This document shows, one piece after another, positions 50,486 to 60,636 of a stretch of DNA of 64,000 nt (positions are counted from its first letter, which is position 1; every line of letters begins with the position of its first letter). The DNA comes from JAENVT01 sp963720775. Its GTDB lineage: Bacteria; Actinomycetota; Acidimicrobiia; Acidimicrobiales; Ilumatobacteraceae. A program made the position numbers and the translations under genes. Location of the stretch: assembly GCA_963720775.1 (NCBI GenBank), contig CAVRGR010000002.1:1-64000 (forward strand), written 5' to 3'. Below the pieces are notes generated by a model that worked only from the letters and a program-made list of their open reading frames with translations, had not been told where the DNA came from and searched no databases.

Positions 50486-51391
50486 TCATCGGGCGAGCTC
50501 GAGCGCGACCCGATCCCAACCGGCGAGCTCGGCAGCGGCCTCGTAGGTGCTCTGGAAGAACGACAGCAACATCTCGTCGGGATGCGGCGCGGTGCGCACT
50601 GCCGCGTATGGCAGCAGGAACTCGCCCAGGCTCTCGTCGTAGTGAGCGGGTTGCTCGACCGGCCATTCTGCGAATCCGTCCGGCTGCGGATACGCGTATG
50701 CGTAGAAGCAACCCTCGTCTGCGCCGCCTGGCCAGAAACCGCAGCTCGAGACCTCGTGGCTGTAGGCCATCTGTTGCACCCAGTCGGGGCAGTTCGGAAC
50801 TCCGCCACGGTGCTTCGGTGCCGGCCGACCGGAGAATCGGGTGGTGCAGAGGTCGGCCGCTCCCCAGAAGAAGTGGACCGGGCTCACCTTGCCGACGAAC
50901 CGCGCCCGGAACTGCAACATCACGCGGTGGGCCTGGACCAATGCCAGCCAGAATCGGTGGGCGGCATCGGCGTCGTAGGAGTGGTGCACCTCGTCGTGGT
51001 CGAAGGCAATGGCCTCGATCACCTCGGACGGCCGTGGGAACAATCGCACACTGATTCCGAGCTGATCGAGCGCCGAGGTCGTGGCTGCATAGAAACTCGC
51101 CACAGTTTGCGGTTGGAGTGCGATGTGGCGCCGTCCGCCGTCGGTCGTACGGAGTTCGAGGAGGTGATCGACGAAGTCGAATTCGATCTCGAGGCCCCGA
51201 TCGCCGGCGGGTATCAGCGAGGTCGTGAGACCACGGGCTGAGACGTAGAGGGGCACCTGCCACCAGTGGTTGATCATCGGCATCAGACCGAGCCGTACCT
51301 TCCCGACGATCTGAGTCCACAGGTGCAACGTGTCGCGGGTGTCCTCCCACTGCGACAAGGTGAGGTCGGGCCACGCCGCCATGTCTTCCAT
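50486..51391 (-). CDS. DUF5996 family protein
   Basis: 301 residues from ATG 51391 (GGAG 8 nt upstream). Family markers: MAAWPDLTLSQWEDTRDTLH, LWTQIVGKVRLGLMPMINHW, WQVPLYVSARGLTTSLIP at the start, and HHSYDADAAHRFWLALVQAH plus VHFFWGAADLCTTRFSGRPA at the middle. The family is common in actinobacteria and proteobacteria, soluble, with no proven function. It sits directly before an MFS exporter and is likely co-expressed with it. Confidence 0.88.
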   Translation of the reverse strand: MEDMAAWPDLTLSQWEDTRDTLHLWTQIVGKVRLGLMPMINHWWQVPLYVSARGLTTSLIPAGDRGLEIEFDFVDHLLELRTTDGGRRHIALQPQTVASFYAATTSALDQLGISVRLFPRPSEVIEAIAFDHDEVHHSYDADAAHRFWLALVQAHRVMLQFRARFVGKVSPVHFFWGAADLCTTRFSGRPAPKHRGGVPNCPDWVQQMAYSHEVSSCGFWPGGADEGCFYAYAYPQPDGFAEWPVEQPAHYDESLGEFLLPYAAVRTAPHPDEMLLSFFQSTYEAAAELAGWDRVALELAR

Positions 51392-51522
51392 GTCGTTGTC
51401 TCCGTTCACGGGTCCGGAATCGGCCATCATCGCGGATCGTACGCCAGGACCTGGTAGCCCGGCAGCAGGCGAGAGTTCTGCTGTTGGGGTTCGCGCCGAA
51501 GCGCGTGCGGCATACTGAGCCC

Positions 51523-51762
51523 ATGAATGATGAAGTCGAGACCCCCACTGAAGCGACTGATGACGATCCAACACCAGAGGAACTGAACCTCGAGACGTTC
51601 GACCTCGATGGCGATGGGAAGATCTCGGTGATCGAGGCAGAGCGGGCTCGGCTCGGCCTGCTCGACGCCCGCCTCGAGGAGATCGCTGAAGAGGGGGGCC
51701 TGAAGGGGACGATCGCCGAGGCTGCCCACAAGGTTCTCGACAAGTTCGACAACGACGACTGA
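51523..51762 (+). CDS. Small EF-hand protein
   Basis: 79 residues from ATG 51523. Acidic N-terminus, then one canonical calcium loop DLDGDGKISVIE (about 27-38), a long amphipathic helix AERARLGLLDARLEEIAEEG, and a final LDKFDNDD. Cytoplasmic. Single EF-hand proteins usually dimerise. Calcium sensing or buffering is inferred; no partner is evident. Confidence 0.75.
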   Translation: MNDEVETPTEATDDDPTPEELNLETFDLDGDGKISVIEAERARLGLLDARLEEIAEEGGLKGTIAEAAHKVLDKFDNDD

Positions 51763-51822
51763 CGCGAGCCGAGTTGGGCGACGCGGCGGCTTGCTCCACG
51801 CCTTACGGAACGTCGCAGAAGC

Positions 51823-54582
51823 CTAAGCAGCTGGCCTCTTGCGACGGGTGATCACGATTGTGGCGACCGCGACGGCGGCAAGCAACACGATGACGATCAC
51901 GATGATCACGCCTGTCGAGGAGCTCGAGCTCTGTGACGGCGCGCCGACAACCGTCGCTGACCCAGTAGGCGCAGCACTCGGCTCGAGGGTGACCGGGGGC
52001 GTCGATTGACCTGGCACGGTGGTAACAGCGGTCGCGGGTGCCGACGACTCCAGCGGTGAGAACGTCGTGAGCTGGTCGGCGCGGACGTCGGGGGAGAACT
52101 GCACGGCGGTGACCAGAGCGCTGTTCTTGGCGATGTCGAGCCGAGTGCTGACACCGACGAGCCATCCACCGGCGAAGTCGGCAAGCGTCACCGGCTGATC
52201 GGAGACAGGCGACTCGTCGGCCCGATGCGACTGCAACGCGTCTCGTCGGAGCCCGGAGGCGCCATTGCAGCCCGGTGGCGGCCAACGCCCGGACAGGGAG
52301 CGGCCGAAGTCGTAGTTGTTCTGGTAGTTGTTCTGGTCGAAGCCCAGGTTGGGGTCGGGCAGGGCGAATGGTGGGGGTCTCTTGGTGGTGATGTACACGC
52401 CGTCACCGGCATAGATCTGGTAGGTCTCCATCGGCCCGCACGGCTGGTCGGGCTGCGCGGGTGCAGGGTTCCCGCCCTGCCCGCGCCCCGCCTCCTTGGC
52501 GATGTCGTCGAGGAATCCAGTCCAGCCGCCACCCTCAGCGCGGGTGGATTTCGCCGTCAGGCCGCGCATCGACGACGCCGGACTGACGAGCTTGGCGTAC
52601 GAACCGTCGAGCCCCCCGTCGAGTCGACCCGACCAGAACTCTGTGCTGTTCGACGCCTCGAACTCTCCCGTCAGTGGATCGAGTGCTCCCACTGCGGTCG
52701 TTCCCGTCGACTGGCGGGTCAAGGCGATCGCCGTACCGGACACAACGACCTCGACCGACTCGTGGCTGATGTTGCTCGGATCGAAGTCGGGCGGAGTTCC
52801 GCCGCTGCACAGGCATTGGTCTGGGGTCAGGTCGACGTTGAGACGGAAGCGGCGCGTGGCGCCGCCCAGCTCGACGTTGGGCCGGCTCGGGGCGACCGTG
52901 TCGACAGGCAACGTGGTGGTAGGTGACGGCGTCGGCTCGGCGACTGCTGCCAAAGCGAGATCGAGGTGCATCGTCGCGCCATCGAACGTGACGGGCACCG
53001 TACCGCCGTACCCGCCGGTTTGATCGCCGATGGTCGCCGTCGGCGACGGGCTGGTCTGACCCGCATCGTTGCGAGTGATGCCCCACCGAACATAGATCGG
53101 TGGACCCGCGCCGAGCGCACCCGGCGGGGCCAATCGCAGTTCGAGTTGATAGCTGCCTTGTGTGCCAACGTCGCCGAGGCCATCCAATGACAGAGGCCGG
53201 TCGAAGGTGACGGTGATCTCGCGGTGTCCGCCCGTCGCGTCGAGCGTCACGGAGACGACCCTCGGAAAGTTCGCGTCGGCCGGACTGTACACGTCGCCGA
53301 CCGCCGCCCCTGTTCCCCGAGTGAAGCCACCGATCACGACCGGATCGGGCATCGAGATCTGCGCTGCCTGTTCACCCGTGAGCGATCCGACGGTCACCGG
53401 AGACGTCGCCAGCTCCCAGCCGGTGACGCTGCTGTCGGCCGGAGGAGTGGTCAGTTCGATGCGCACGAACGCCTGAGCAGTCCAGTCGCCACCGATGCCG
53501 AGTGACTTGGGTATGACAAGCGCTGCCCAGTTGCCGGTGAGCAGTACGGACGCCGGTCCCGAAACCGCACGACTGCCATCGGGGTCGATGATGATCGAGC
53601 CCTCGCCGTTGGGACCGATCTCGATCGCGTACGCGCCATCACCGACCGGCTGGCGCAGGATCACGTCGATGCGATGCTGGACGGGGGAACCGTTCCAAGT
53701 AGTACGCATGGCGAGCGGAGCGGCGAACTGCAGGACCGCCATCCGATCCTCGCCCACGTTGCTCACGGCGAAGTCGCGAAGGTCCATCTCCGGTGGCACG
53801 TAGCCGTTGAAGTACACGTTGCGGCCGGTGACAGTGTCGCCGCTGAGTTCGGTGAGCACCGCGGTCGGGTTCGAAGAGATGTCGGTGATGGGCAGCGATC
53901 GACCGTCGCCGAACGCGTACGTCGATGTCGGTACGGAGAGCGAGTTGGGCGCCGGTGATGGGTCGGGTGGCGGCGGCGACGACGCCAGCAGTTGGAACAG
54001 ACGCGTGGCAACAGCGGTGGCCAGTTCTTGACCGCCGTCACCGGCGACCGTGAGCACGATCCGCACATCGCCTGACTTGGCGACGAGTACACCGAACTGG
54101 CCGCCGCCGGGCGGCGGACCGTATCGGGCCGAGTCTCCGAGACCGGGCACGTCGACCGCCTGGCTCGTGTCGAGCCCTTGGTCGCCGAGGAAGCTGGCAT
54201 CGACGGAGAAATCGACGCCGGCGCCCGATGTGGAGGCGGCGGTGTACACGAGAAGTTGCAGGCTGCTCGTTGCGCTCGCCCCACTCGACTGGTAGGCGCA
54301 CGTCGCCGCCTCAGAACCCTCGGGGCCGAGCATTTGGGCCAGCACGAACGGGGCACCCGCGGCTTGCGTCACCTGATCGGCGGTGAGCAATGCGCAGCCG
54401 TCGAAGTACGACGGCAACCCAGTCGTGGCGCTGCTGGTTCCCGGCCGCGCTTCGGGCGCGCCGCCGCTCGCGACGACGGATGCGGTTGACGACCAGCCGA
54501 CCAGGCCGGCGGCTGTCGCGAGGCAGATCGCTATCGTGCGCCACCGACGCGTGCGCTGTGAACCCGAAAGAACCGCCCTCAT
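51823..54582 (-). CDS. Large secreted, C-terminally membrane-anchored surface protein
   Basis: 919 residues from ATG 54582. Signal segment about 14-34. Residues about 55-190 (FDGCALLTADQVTQAAGAPF, EAATCAYQSS, GLGDSARYG) resemble the DUF3558-type lipoprotein fold. A Pro-rich linker precedes several Ig-like beta modules with Gly/Asp-rich loops (about 210-600). A domain with CLCSGGTPPDFDPSNI follows. Near the end is a Ser/Thr/Pro stalk and one TM helix with RRKR stop-transfer (about 895-915). Function unknown; adhesion or envelope sensing is plausible. It is divergent from the lipoprotein at 54710. Confidence 0.75.
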   Translation of the reverse strand: MRAVLSGSQRTRRWRTIAICLATAAGLVGWSSTASVVASGGAPEARPGTSSATTGLPSYFDGCALLTADQVTQAAGAPFVLAQMLGPEGSEAATCAYQSSGASATSSLQLLVYTAASTSGAGVDFSVDASFLGDQGLDTSQAVDVPGLGDSARYGPPPGGGQFGVLVAKSGDVRIVLTVAGDGGQELATAVATRLFQLLASSPPPPDPSPAPNSLSVPTSTYAFGDGRSLPITDISSNPTAVLTELSGDTVTGRNVYFNGYVPPEMDLRDFAVSNVGEDRMAVLQFAAPLAMRTTWNGSPVQHRIDVILRQPVGDGAYAIEIGPNGEGSIIIDPDGSRAVSGPASVLLTGNWAALVIPKSLGIGGDWTAQAFVRIELTTPPADSSVTGWELATSPVTVGSLTGEQAAQISMPDPVVIGGFTRGTGAAVGDVYSPADANFPRVVSVTLDATGGHREITVTFDRPLSLDGLGDVGTQGSYQLELRLAPPGALGAGPPIYVRWGITRNDAGQTSPSPTATIGDQTGGYGGTVPVTFDGATMHLDLALAAVAEPTPSPTTTLPVDTVAPSRPNVELGGATRRFRLNVDLTPDQCLCSGGTPPDFDPSNISHESVEVVVSGTAIALTRQSTGTTAVGALDPLTGEFEASNSTEFWSGRLDGGLDGSYAKLVSPASSMRGLTAKSTRAEGGGWTGFLDDIAKEAGRGQGGNPAPAQPDQPCGPMETYQIYAGDGVYITTKRPPPFALPDPNLGFDQNNYQNNYDFGRSLSGRWPPPGCNGASGLRRDALQSHRADESPVSDQPVTLADFAGGWLVGVSTRLDIAKNSALVTAVQFSPDVRADQLTTFSPLESSAPATAVTTVPGQSTPPVTLEPSAAPTGSATVVGAPSQSSSSSTGVIIVIVIVLLAAVAVATIVITRRKRPAA

Positions 54583-54709
54583 GGGATCCGTCCCCTTCCG
54601 GCACGATGGTCCCACCGCGCAGTGGATGCCGTCAAGAGTGGAATGACGTGAAAACGGCGGAGGATATTGCTCTGCTACCGTGCGAACGCAGAGGTCAGGG
54701 GGGCGTGAA

Positions 54710-55342
54710 ATGAAGATGGTGGCGGTCCGAAGCTGGGGCACGGCAGCGTGCGTGACCCTGATGATCGTGTCCTGTGGATCGTCGAGCGGTTCGACGACGA
54801 ACGCGACTACGACCGCGGCAGCAGCGACGTCGCCGACCAACGCTGCGCCCGTGCAGACGATTGCGTCGTCGGAACCATCTTCGTCGCCAACGGTGGCTTC
54901 GACTTCGGCGGCGCCGACTTCGGCCGCAGCGACAACCACGGCGCCTCCGGTCGCGGCCACCGGCAGCGCGGCCCTCACGCTCACCGGAGACATCAACGCC
55001 GCCCTCGTTCCCGATCCGAGCGGTCCCACCTGCGGTATGACAGGGCCACAGAGCATTGCGATCCGCGGCGACTTCGGTGGGCACCGCGGCTCGATCCTGA
55101 TCGTGTCCGACGAGGTAGGTGCCGTCCAATTCCCGTCGAGTCACGTTGCCAGCGCCGACTTCCTGCCCGACGGACTCGGTGGCGCCGAGTTCAGAGCGAC
55201 CGCGATCACAGGTGTCGGAGCAGGGTCGTTGACGTTCAATGCCGACGGCTCGGGCAATGTCGATCTCGAGATCCCGTACGTCGGCGGAAGCGGAGGCTTC
55301 GCCGGTACCTCGGTGCACGTCACCGGCACCTGGGCCTGCTGA
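54710..55342 (+). CDS. Lipoprotein with Thr/Ala/Ser-rich linker
   Basis: 210 residues from ATG 54710 (AGGGGGG upstream). Signal peptide with lipobox LMIVSC (Cys22). Residues 23-85 are low-complexity Ser/Thr/Ala/Pro, a wall-spanning linker. Residues about 88-210 form a small beta domain (LTLTGDINAALVPDPSGPTC, GSLTFNADGSGNVDLEIPYV, VHVTGTWAC) with two Cys that could pair. Found next to the large surface protein, on the opposite strand; both may act at the cell surface. No known domain. Confidence 0.75.
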   Translation: MKMVAVRSWGTAACVTLMIVSCGSSSGSTTNATTTAAAATSPTNAAPVQTIASSEPSSSPTVASTSAAPTSAAATTTAPPVAATGSAALTLTGDINAALVPDPSGPTCGMTGPQSIAIRGDFGGHRGSILIVSDEVGAVQFPSSHVASADFLPDGLGGAEFRATAITGVGAGSLTFNADGSGNVDLEIPYVGGSGGFAGTSVHVTGTWAC

Positions 55343-55356
55343 GCGTCGACTGTCGG

Positions 55357-58068
55357 TCAGACCTGTTCGACCAACTGGTCGACCTGCAGAAGCGTGCTCA
55401 TCGTGCTTGCGGGGACCGGCGCCGAGAACAGGTATCCCTGGGCGAGTCGGCACCCGAGATCTTGAAGCGCATGGGCCTGTTCCGGATGCTCGACACCCTC
55501 GGCGATCGCGGTCAGTCCGAGGGTGTGGGCGAGGTCGACCACAGCGCGCACCATCACATCGCCGCCACCGCCACTGACGACTCGATCCACGAATGACTTG
55601 TCGATCTTGATGATGTCGAGCGGAAACCTGATGAGGTGGGTGAGCGATGAGTAGCCGGTACCGAAGTCGTCGACAGCGATTCGCGCGCCAACACGCTTCA
55701 GATCGCCGAGTATCGCAGTTGCCGAATCGACATCGTCGATCAGTGCCGTCTCGGTGATTTCCAACACCAGTCCCGAAGGCGTCAACCCGGTAGCTGCGAG
55801 GCCCACCCTGATGTCGTCGGCGACGTTCGCTTGTTGCAGGTGGCGGGCAGAGATGTTGACGCTCATGTAGAAGGACGGGTCCACGAGGTCGGCGTCGTGC
55901 CATGCCTTGGCTTGGCGGCATGCCTCGTTGAGCACCCACCGATCGAGCGCGCTGATCAGCCCCGTCTCCTCGGCGACTGGGATGAACTGGTCTGGCATGA
56001 GCAAGCCCCTCGTTGGGTGCTGCCATCGCACGAGTGCCTCCGCGCCGACGATGCGCGTGCTGTGAATGTCGACGATCGGTTGGTAGTAGACGACGAACTC
56101 ACCACGGTCCATTCCACCCAGCAGCTCGCCGGCGACCTGCAGGCGATGTGCCGCATCCTGGTGCATCGTCGGATGGAAGAGCTCGAAACGACCCTTGCCT
56201 CGACGTTTGGCGACGTACATCGCCAGGTCTGCGTCGCGCAGCAGGTCATCGAAGGTGTGCGTCAGCGGCGTCCCGACGGCGATGCCGATGCTGGCCTGGA
56301 GCTGCATCTCCGTGTCACCGACCACGAATGGGGCGCGCAGCGCCTCTTGGATTCGAAGCGCGGTCAGCCTGGCGCCGTCGTCGACGTTACCGACCTCGAG
56401 CAGGAAACCGAACTCGTCTCCGCCGAGGCGGGCAGCGCTGTCTCCTGCGCGGGTCGCCGTGAGGAGTCGCGCCGCGACGGCCACGAGAACTTCGTCACCT
56501 GCGGCATGACCCAGGCTGTCGTTGACCATCTTGAAGTCGTCGATATCCAGGAACAGCACAGCGACTGACGAGTTCTCACGACTCGCTCGCTTGAGTGCCT
56601 GATCGACCCGGTCGGCGAACAGCAGTCGGTTCGGCAGGCCGGTCAGGGAATCGTGCAGTGCCTGATGGCGAAGCTCCACGTCGAGTTGCTTGCGCTTGGT
56701 GATGTCGCGCATCGTGAGGACGATTCCGTCGATGTCTGCCGTGCCTCGGAGGTCGACTGCGATCACTTCGAAATCGCGCCATCCACCGTCGGAGTGGCGG
56801 ATGTGCCATTCGACGTTGGAGGTGGTCGAGCCCTCCGACAAGATCACCCGCAGGCGCTGCTCGTCCGCCGGGGCGAGCAGGTCGGTCAGCTTCATTCCAT
56901 CCAGCTCAGCAGAGCGACGTCCGAGAAGAGGCTCGGTCGATGGAGTGTGGTACTGGATACGAGCGTCACCATCGACCACCACGATGGCATCGGATGACTT
57001 GTCGACCAGGGCACGGAAGCGCGCCTCACTCCTGAACTCGGCGGCGTCGCGTACGAGCCCGACGATGCGCACCAGCACCAGGGCAATGAGAAAGGCGCCG
57101 CTGATGGCGATGGGGGTCGCATCGGAGACGGTGCCCAAAGCGTCCTGCGTGAACAGCATTGCCGGAGCCAAGACCACCGCACTGGCGATCACGACCAGCC
57201 GAACCGCGCTTGTCGGGTGCGCCGGGGTGGTGGCCGTCGACAGGTCGCCCATCGACGGGTGCAGCGCGGCCGCGCCGAGCCCGACGTAGAACGCGATCCA
57301 CCCGATGTCTATGAACGTGTGCTCCGAGAACTGATCCGAGAGGCTGAGATAACCGAACAACCCGTCGGCGCTCAGCAGTGTGAACAGTCCGCCCATGAGC
57401 AGCCAGAAGGAGATCGGACGCCGACCTCCGCCGACGGCCAGTCGCACGGCGGTGGCCAGAATGATGAAGTCGCCCACCGGATAGGCGACGGACGTCAGCC
57501 GATCGAGCAGGCCGAGGTCACCGCCGCGGAAGTACGGGGCGAGGAGCAGAACCCACCACACCAGTCCCATGCCGACGGTGATGATTCCGGTATCGATCAA
57601 TGTCTTGCGGTCGTGGCCGCGTGACCGGCGGTGCACGAGGATCGCTAGTCCGCCGATCAGCAGCACATACATCAGTACGTAGGCGATGTCGACGAACGGG
57701 AAGGCGGCGTCGGTAGGCCGGACGTAGGTTCGGATGCTGTCGAGATCGTCGCCGATGTTGAGACTCGCGGCTCCGGCGGCCAGCAAGTACCAGGCCAACC
57801 GAGCTCTCGGGTGGTTCAACCGTACGCCGGCGATGATCGCGATCACCGCGGAGCAGCCGACGATCGGCCAGATGGCGAGCTTGGCACTCTCTGCAGGCAG
57901 CAGGAAGTAGGCGATCGTCAAGACCACCCCGGCCGCCAGATAACGACGTGACCAGGCCGAGGTCCGAGAATCGACCGTCAAATCACTACCGCTCCCGCCT
58001 TTGGCGCGCATCGCTTCGAGGTACTCCTCCCGCGCAAGCCAACGGACCTGCTCGATCAGTATCGGCAT
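55357..58068 (-). CDS. Membrane-bound PAS-GGDEF-EAL cyclic-di-GMP enzyme
   Basis: 903 residues from ATG 58068 (GGAGG 6 nt upstream). About nine N-terminal helices (45-340) form a membrane sensor. A PAS domain follows (about 345-470: ARFRALVDKSSDAIVVVDGD). GGDEF domain (about 480-640) has DSLTGLPNRLLF and an intact RLGGDEFGF active loop. EAL domain (about 650-895) has AEALVRWQHP, NISARHLQQ, ITETALIDD, AVDDFGTGYSSLTHL, IKIDKSFV and AIAEGVEHPEQ, all conserved. Both synthesis and hydrolysis of c-di-GMP are possible. Confidence 0.95.
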   Translation of the reverse strand: MPILIEQVRWLAREEYLEAMRAKGGSGSDLTVDSRTSAWSRRYLAAGVVLTIAYFLLPAESAKLAIWPIVGCSAVIAIIAGVRLNHPRARLAWYLLAAGAASLNIGDDLDSIRTYVRPTDAAFPFVDIAYVLMYVLLIGGLAILVHRRSRGHDRKTLIDTGIITVGMGLVWWVLLLAPYFRGGDLGLLDRLTSVAYPVGDFIILATAVRLAVGGGRRPISFWLLMGGLFTLLSADGLFGYLSLSDQFSEHTFIDIGWIAFYVGLGAAALHPSMGDLSTATTPAHPTSAVRLVVIASAVVLAPAMLFTQDALGTVSDATPIAISGAFLIALVLVRIVGLVRDAAEFRSEARFRALVDKSSDAIVVVDGDARIQYHTPSTEPLLGRRSAELDGMKLTDLLAPADEQRLRVILSEGSTTSNVEWHIRHSDGGWRDFEVIAVDLRGTADIDGIVLTMRDITKRKQLDVELRHQALHDSLTGLPNRLLFADRVDQALKRASRENSSVAVLFLDIDDFKMVNDSLGHAAGDEVLVAVAARLLTATRAGDSAARLGGDEFGFLLEVGNVDDGARLTALRIQEALRAPFVVGDTEMQLQASIGIAVGTPLTHTFDDLLRDADLAMYVAKRRGKGRFELFHPTMHQDAAHRLQVAGELLGGMDRGEFVVYYQPIVDIHSTRIVGAEALVRWQHPTRGLLMPDQFIPVAEETGLISALDRWVLNEACRQAKAWHDADLVDPSFYMSVNISARHLQQANVADDIRVGLAATGLTPSGLVLEITETALIDDVDSATAILGDLKRVGARIAVDDFGTGYSSLTHLIRFPLDIIKIDKSFVDRVVSGGGGDVMVRAVVDLAHTLGLTAIAEGVEHPEQAHALQDLGCRLAQGYLFSAPVPASTMSTLLQVDQLVEQV

Positions 58069-58167
58069 GGATGACCTCCGTGGGCAGGGCCGGAAGTCAC
58101 TATCTCGTGCGTCGTCGCCGCTGAGAGCGGTCGTGGCACGAGTGCGCGGACGTGGCAACCTGGTGCG

Positions 58168-59130
58168 ATGGAACAGTTCGAAGGACGAATCGCGGTGGTC
58201 ACCGGAGGCGGTTCAGGCATGGGACGCGAGCTCGTCCGCCAATTGAGCAGCGAGGGCTGCCACGTGGCGACGTGCGATGTATCGGCCGAAAGCCTCGTGG
58301 AGACACTGGCGCTGTGCGATCCGGATGCGCCGGCCGGCACGCGGATCACGACGTTCGTGGCCGACGTGGCCGACGAATCCGCGACCCTCGCGTTCGCGGC
58401 TGCGGTGGCCGCAGAACACCGCACGGATCACATCAACCTGCTCTTCAACAATGCCGGGATCGGTGGTGGAGGCAGCTTCGTGCTCGACCAGCGGTCCGAC
58501 TGGGAAACCACGTTCAACATCTGCTGGGGCGGCGTGTATCTGTGCACCAGAGCGTTCCTGCCGATGCTGCTGGCGAGCGACGAAGGCCATGTCGTCAACA
58601 CCAGCAGCATCAACGGGTTCTGGGCCTCGCTCGGCCTCGGTATCCCGCACACCGCGTACAGCGCAGCGAAGTTCGCGGTGAAGGGCTTCACCGAGGCGCT
58701 GATCACCGACTTCCGACTCAACGCCCCGCATCTGCGCGCCTCGGTGGTGATGCCGGGTCACATAGGCACTTCGATCGTCATCAACTCCGGCAAGGTGCTG
58801 GGCCGTGAGCCCAAGGAGTTGACGACCGAACAGATCGCCGACCTGCGAACGCGACTGGAGCGCGCAGGTCTCGACGTCGGCGGAGCGAGCGATGAAGACC
58901 TCCGCCTCGGCATGCAGCTACGTGGCGAGATGTTCCGTGACAACGCGCCGACATCGGCCGCCCAAGCGGCAACGGCGATCCTCGACGGAGTTCGTGCCAA
59001 CGAGTGGCGAATCCTGGTCGGCGACGATGCAGTGGCGCTCGATGAGCTCGTGCGCGAGCGCCCCGGCGACGCCTACGAGCAGTCGTTCGTCGAGTTGTTG
59101 AGAGCTCGTAACCTCTTCAACTTCGCGTGA
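58168..59130 (+). CDS. Short-chain dehydrogenase/reductase
   Basis: 320 residues. NAD(P) motif VVTGGGSGMGRELVRQL (about 10-26), NNAG at 94-97, catalytic Ser near 147, and Tyr164-x3-Lys168 (HTAYSAAKFAVKG). The extra C-terminal region (about 230-320, with AQAATAILDGVRANEWRILV and GDDAVALDELVRERPGDAYE) is seen in a large actinobacterial SDR group of unknown substrates. It diverges from the GGDEF-EAL gene and precedes the ligase by 7 nt. Confidence 0.9.
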   Translation: MEQFEGRIAVVTGGGSGMGRELVRQLSSEGCHVATCDVSAESLVETLALCDPDAPAGTRITTFVADVADESATLAFAAAVAAEHRTDHINLLFNNAGIGGGGSFVLDQRSDWETTFNICWGGVYLCTRAFLPMLLASDEGHVVNTSSINGFWASLGLGIPHTAYSAAKFAVKGFTEALITDFRLNAPHLRASVVMPGHIGTSIVINSGKVLGREPKELTTEQIADLRTRLERAGLDVGGASDEDLRLGMQLRGEMFRDNAPTSAAQAATAILDGVRANEWRILVGDDAVALDELVRERPGDAYEQSFVELLRARNLFNFA

Positions 59131-59137
59131 GGCCACA

Positions 59138-60610
59138 GTGCTGTACGGCGACCTCGTCCACGCATCGCAGCAAGTGGCTGCCACCTCGAAGCGTTCGGAA
59201 AAGGTCGCCACATTGGCAGGGCTGCTGCGGGCCACGCCGCCGGACGAGGTCGAAGCGGCCATCGGGCTGCTGATCGGCGAACCACGGCAGGGCCGGCTGG
59301 GGGTTGGCTGGGCCACCGTGTCGAATCTGCAGGTCACGCCCGCAATCGAATCGTCGCTGACGATTCACGACGTCGACGACGCGCTCACTGAGGTGGCTGC
59401 GATAGGAGGGAGCGGCTCCCAGGGCGAACGGATCCGGGCGATGCGTGCGTTGTGGTCGGCGTCGACCACCGACGAGCAGCACCACCTGCATCGAGTGTTG
59501 ACCGGCGAGCTCCGCCAAGGGGCCAACGAGGGCGTCGTGGCAGATGCGGTCGCCAAGTCCAGCGGCCAGCCGATCGCCGCCGTCCGCCGCGCCGCGATGC
59601 TGCTCGGCGAGCTCGGCAGGGCGGCATTGCTCGCACTCACCGGCAGGTCGCTCGACGTCGGCCTCTCGCCGCTCACTGCTGTGCAGCCGATGCTCGCCGG
59701 CACATCTGCCAGCGTCACCGACGCCCTTGCCGAGATCGGTCGGGCGAGTGTGGAGTGGAAGCTCGACGGCATTCGTGTGCAGGCGCACAAACGAGGTGAC
59801 GAAGTGCGTCTCTTCAGCCGCGGTCTCAACGACATCACGGCTGGTCTACCCGGAGTCGTAGAGGTGATGCACAGGCTCCCTTCCGAATCGGTGGTGCTCG
59901 ACGGCGAAGCACTCGGTGTCTCGGAGGATGGACAGCCACGCATCTTCCAGGAGACCATGAGCGGGTTGTCCACCACCAGGGCGTACTTCTTCGACGTGCT
60001 GCACCTCGACGACACCTCGCTGATCGACGAACCATTGGCGGCGCGCCGAGCCATCCTCGCCGGTCTCCTTCCGGCCACGTCGATGCTGCCTTCGATACTC
60101 ACCGCCGACGCTGACGAAGCCGAGGCGTTCGCCGCAGACGCTGTTGCCTCCGGGCATGAAGGCGTGATGGTCAAGGCGATCGACTCGACCTACGAGGCCG
60201 GTCGCCGAGGGGCCGGCTGGCGCAAGGTGAAGCCGGTGCACACCCTCGATCTGGTCGTGTTGGCGGCCGAATGGGGACATGGCCGGCGAACCGGCTGGCT
60301 CAGCAACCTGCATCTCGGTGCACGGGGTGAGGATGGCTTCGTGATGGTCGGCAAGACCTTCAAGGGAATGACCGACGACCTGCTGAGGTGGCAAACGGAA
60401 GAGCTGCAACGGATTGCCATCGCCACCGAGGGTCACACCGTTCACGTACGTCCGCAGCTCGTCGTCGAAGTAGCCCTCGACGGCGTGCAACGATCCACTC
60501 GCTACCCGGGCGGGGTGGCCCTGCGATTCGCCCGGGTGCGTCGGTACCGGCCCGACAGGCAGGCGTTGCAGGCCGACACGATCGAACGGGTCCAGGGGAT
60601 GCTCGGGTGA
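59138..60610 (+). CDS. ATP-dependent DNA ligase
   Basis: 490 residues from GTG 59138. N-terminal DNA-binding domain (1-190). Adenylation domain with active Lys208 in VEWKLDGIRVQAHK, motif III FFDVLHLD, motif IV HEGVMVKA and motif V GWRKVKPV. OB-fold with MVGKTFKGMTDDLL and VALRFARVRRYRPDR (motif VI). It matches the archaeal/actinobacterial LigB type, an extra ligase beside the NAD-dependent LigA; likely in repair. Confidence 0.93.
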   Translation: MLYGDLVHASQQVAATSKRSEKVATLAGLLRATPPDEVEAAIGLLIGEPRQGRLGVGWATVSNLQVTPAIESSLTIHDVDDALTEVAAIGGSGSQGERIRAMRALWSASTTDEQHHLHRVLTGELRQGANEGVVADAVAKSSGQPIAAVRRAAMLLGELGRAALLALTGRSLDVGLSPLTAVQPMLAGTSASVTDALAEIGRASVEWKLDGIRVQAHKRGDEVRLFSRGLNDITAGLPGVVEVMHRLPSESVVLDGEALGVSEDGQPRIFQETMSGLSTTRAYFFDVLHLDDTSLIDEPLAARRAILAGLLPATSMLPSILTADADEAEAFAADAVASGHEGVMVKAIDSTYEAGRRGAGWRKVKPVHTLDLVVLAAEWGHGRRTGWLSNLHLGARGEDGFVMVGKTFKGMTDDLLRWQTEELQRIAIATEGHTVHVRPQLVVEVALDGVQRSTRYPGGVALRFARVRRYRPDRQALQADTIERVQGMLG

Positions 60611-60636
60611 GTCGCTGCGGGTAACGTCGCGGCGCC

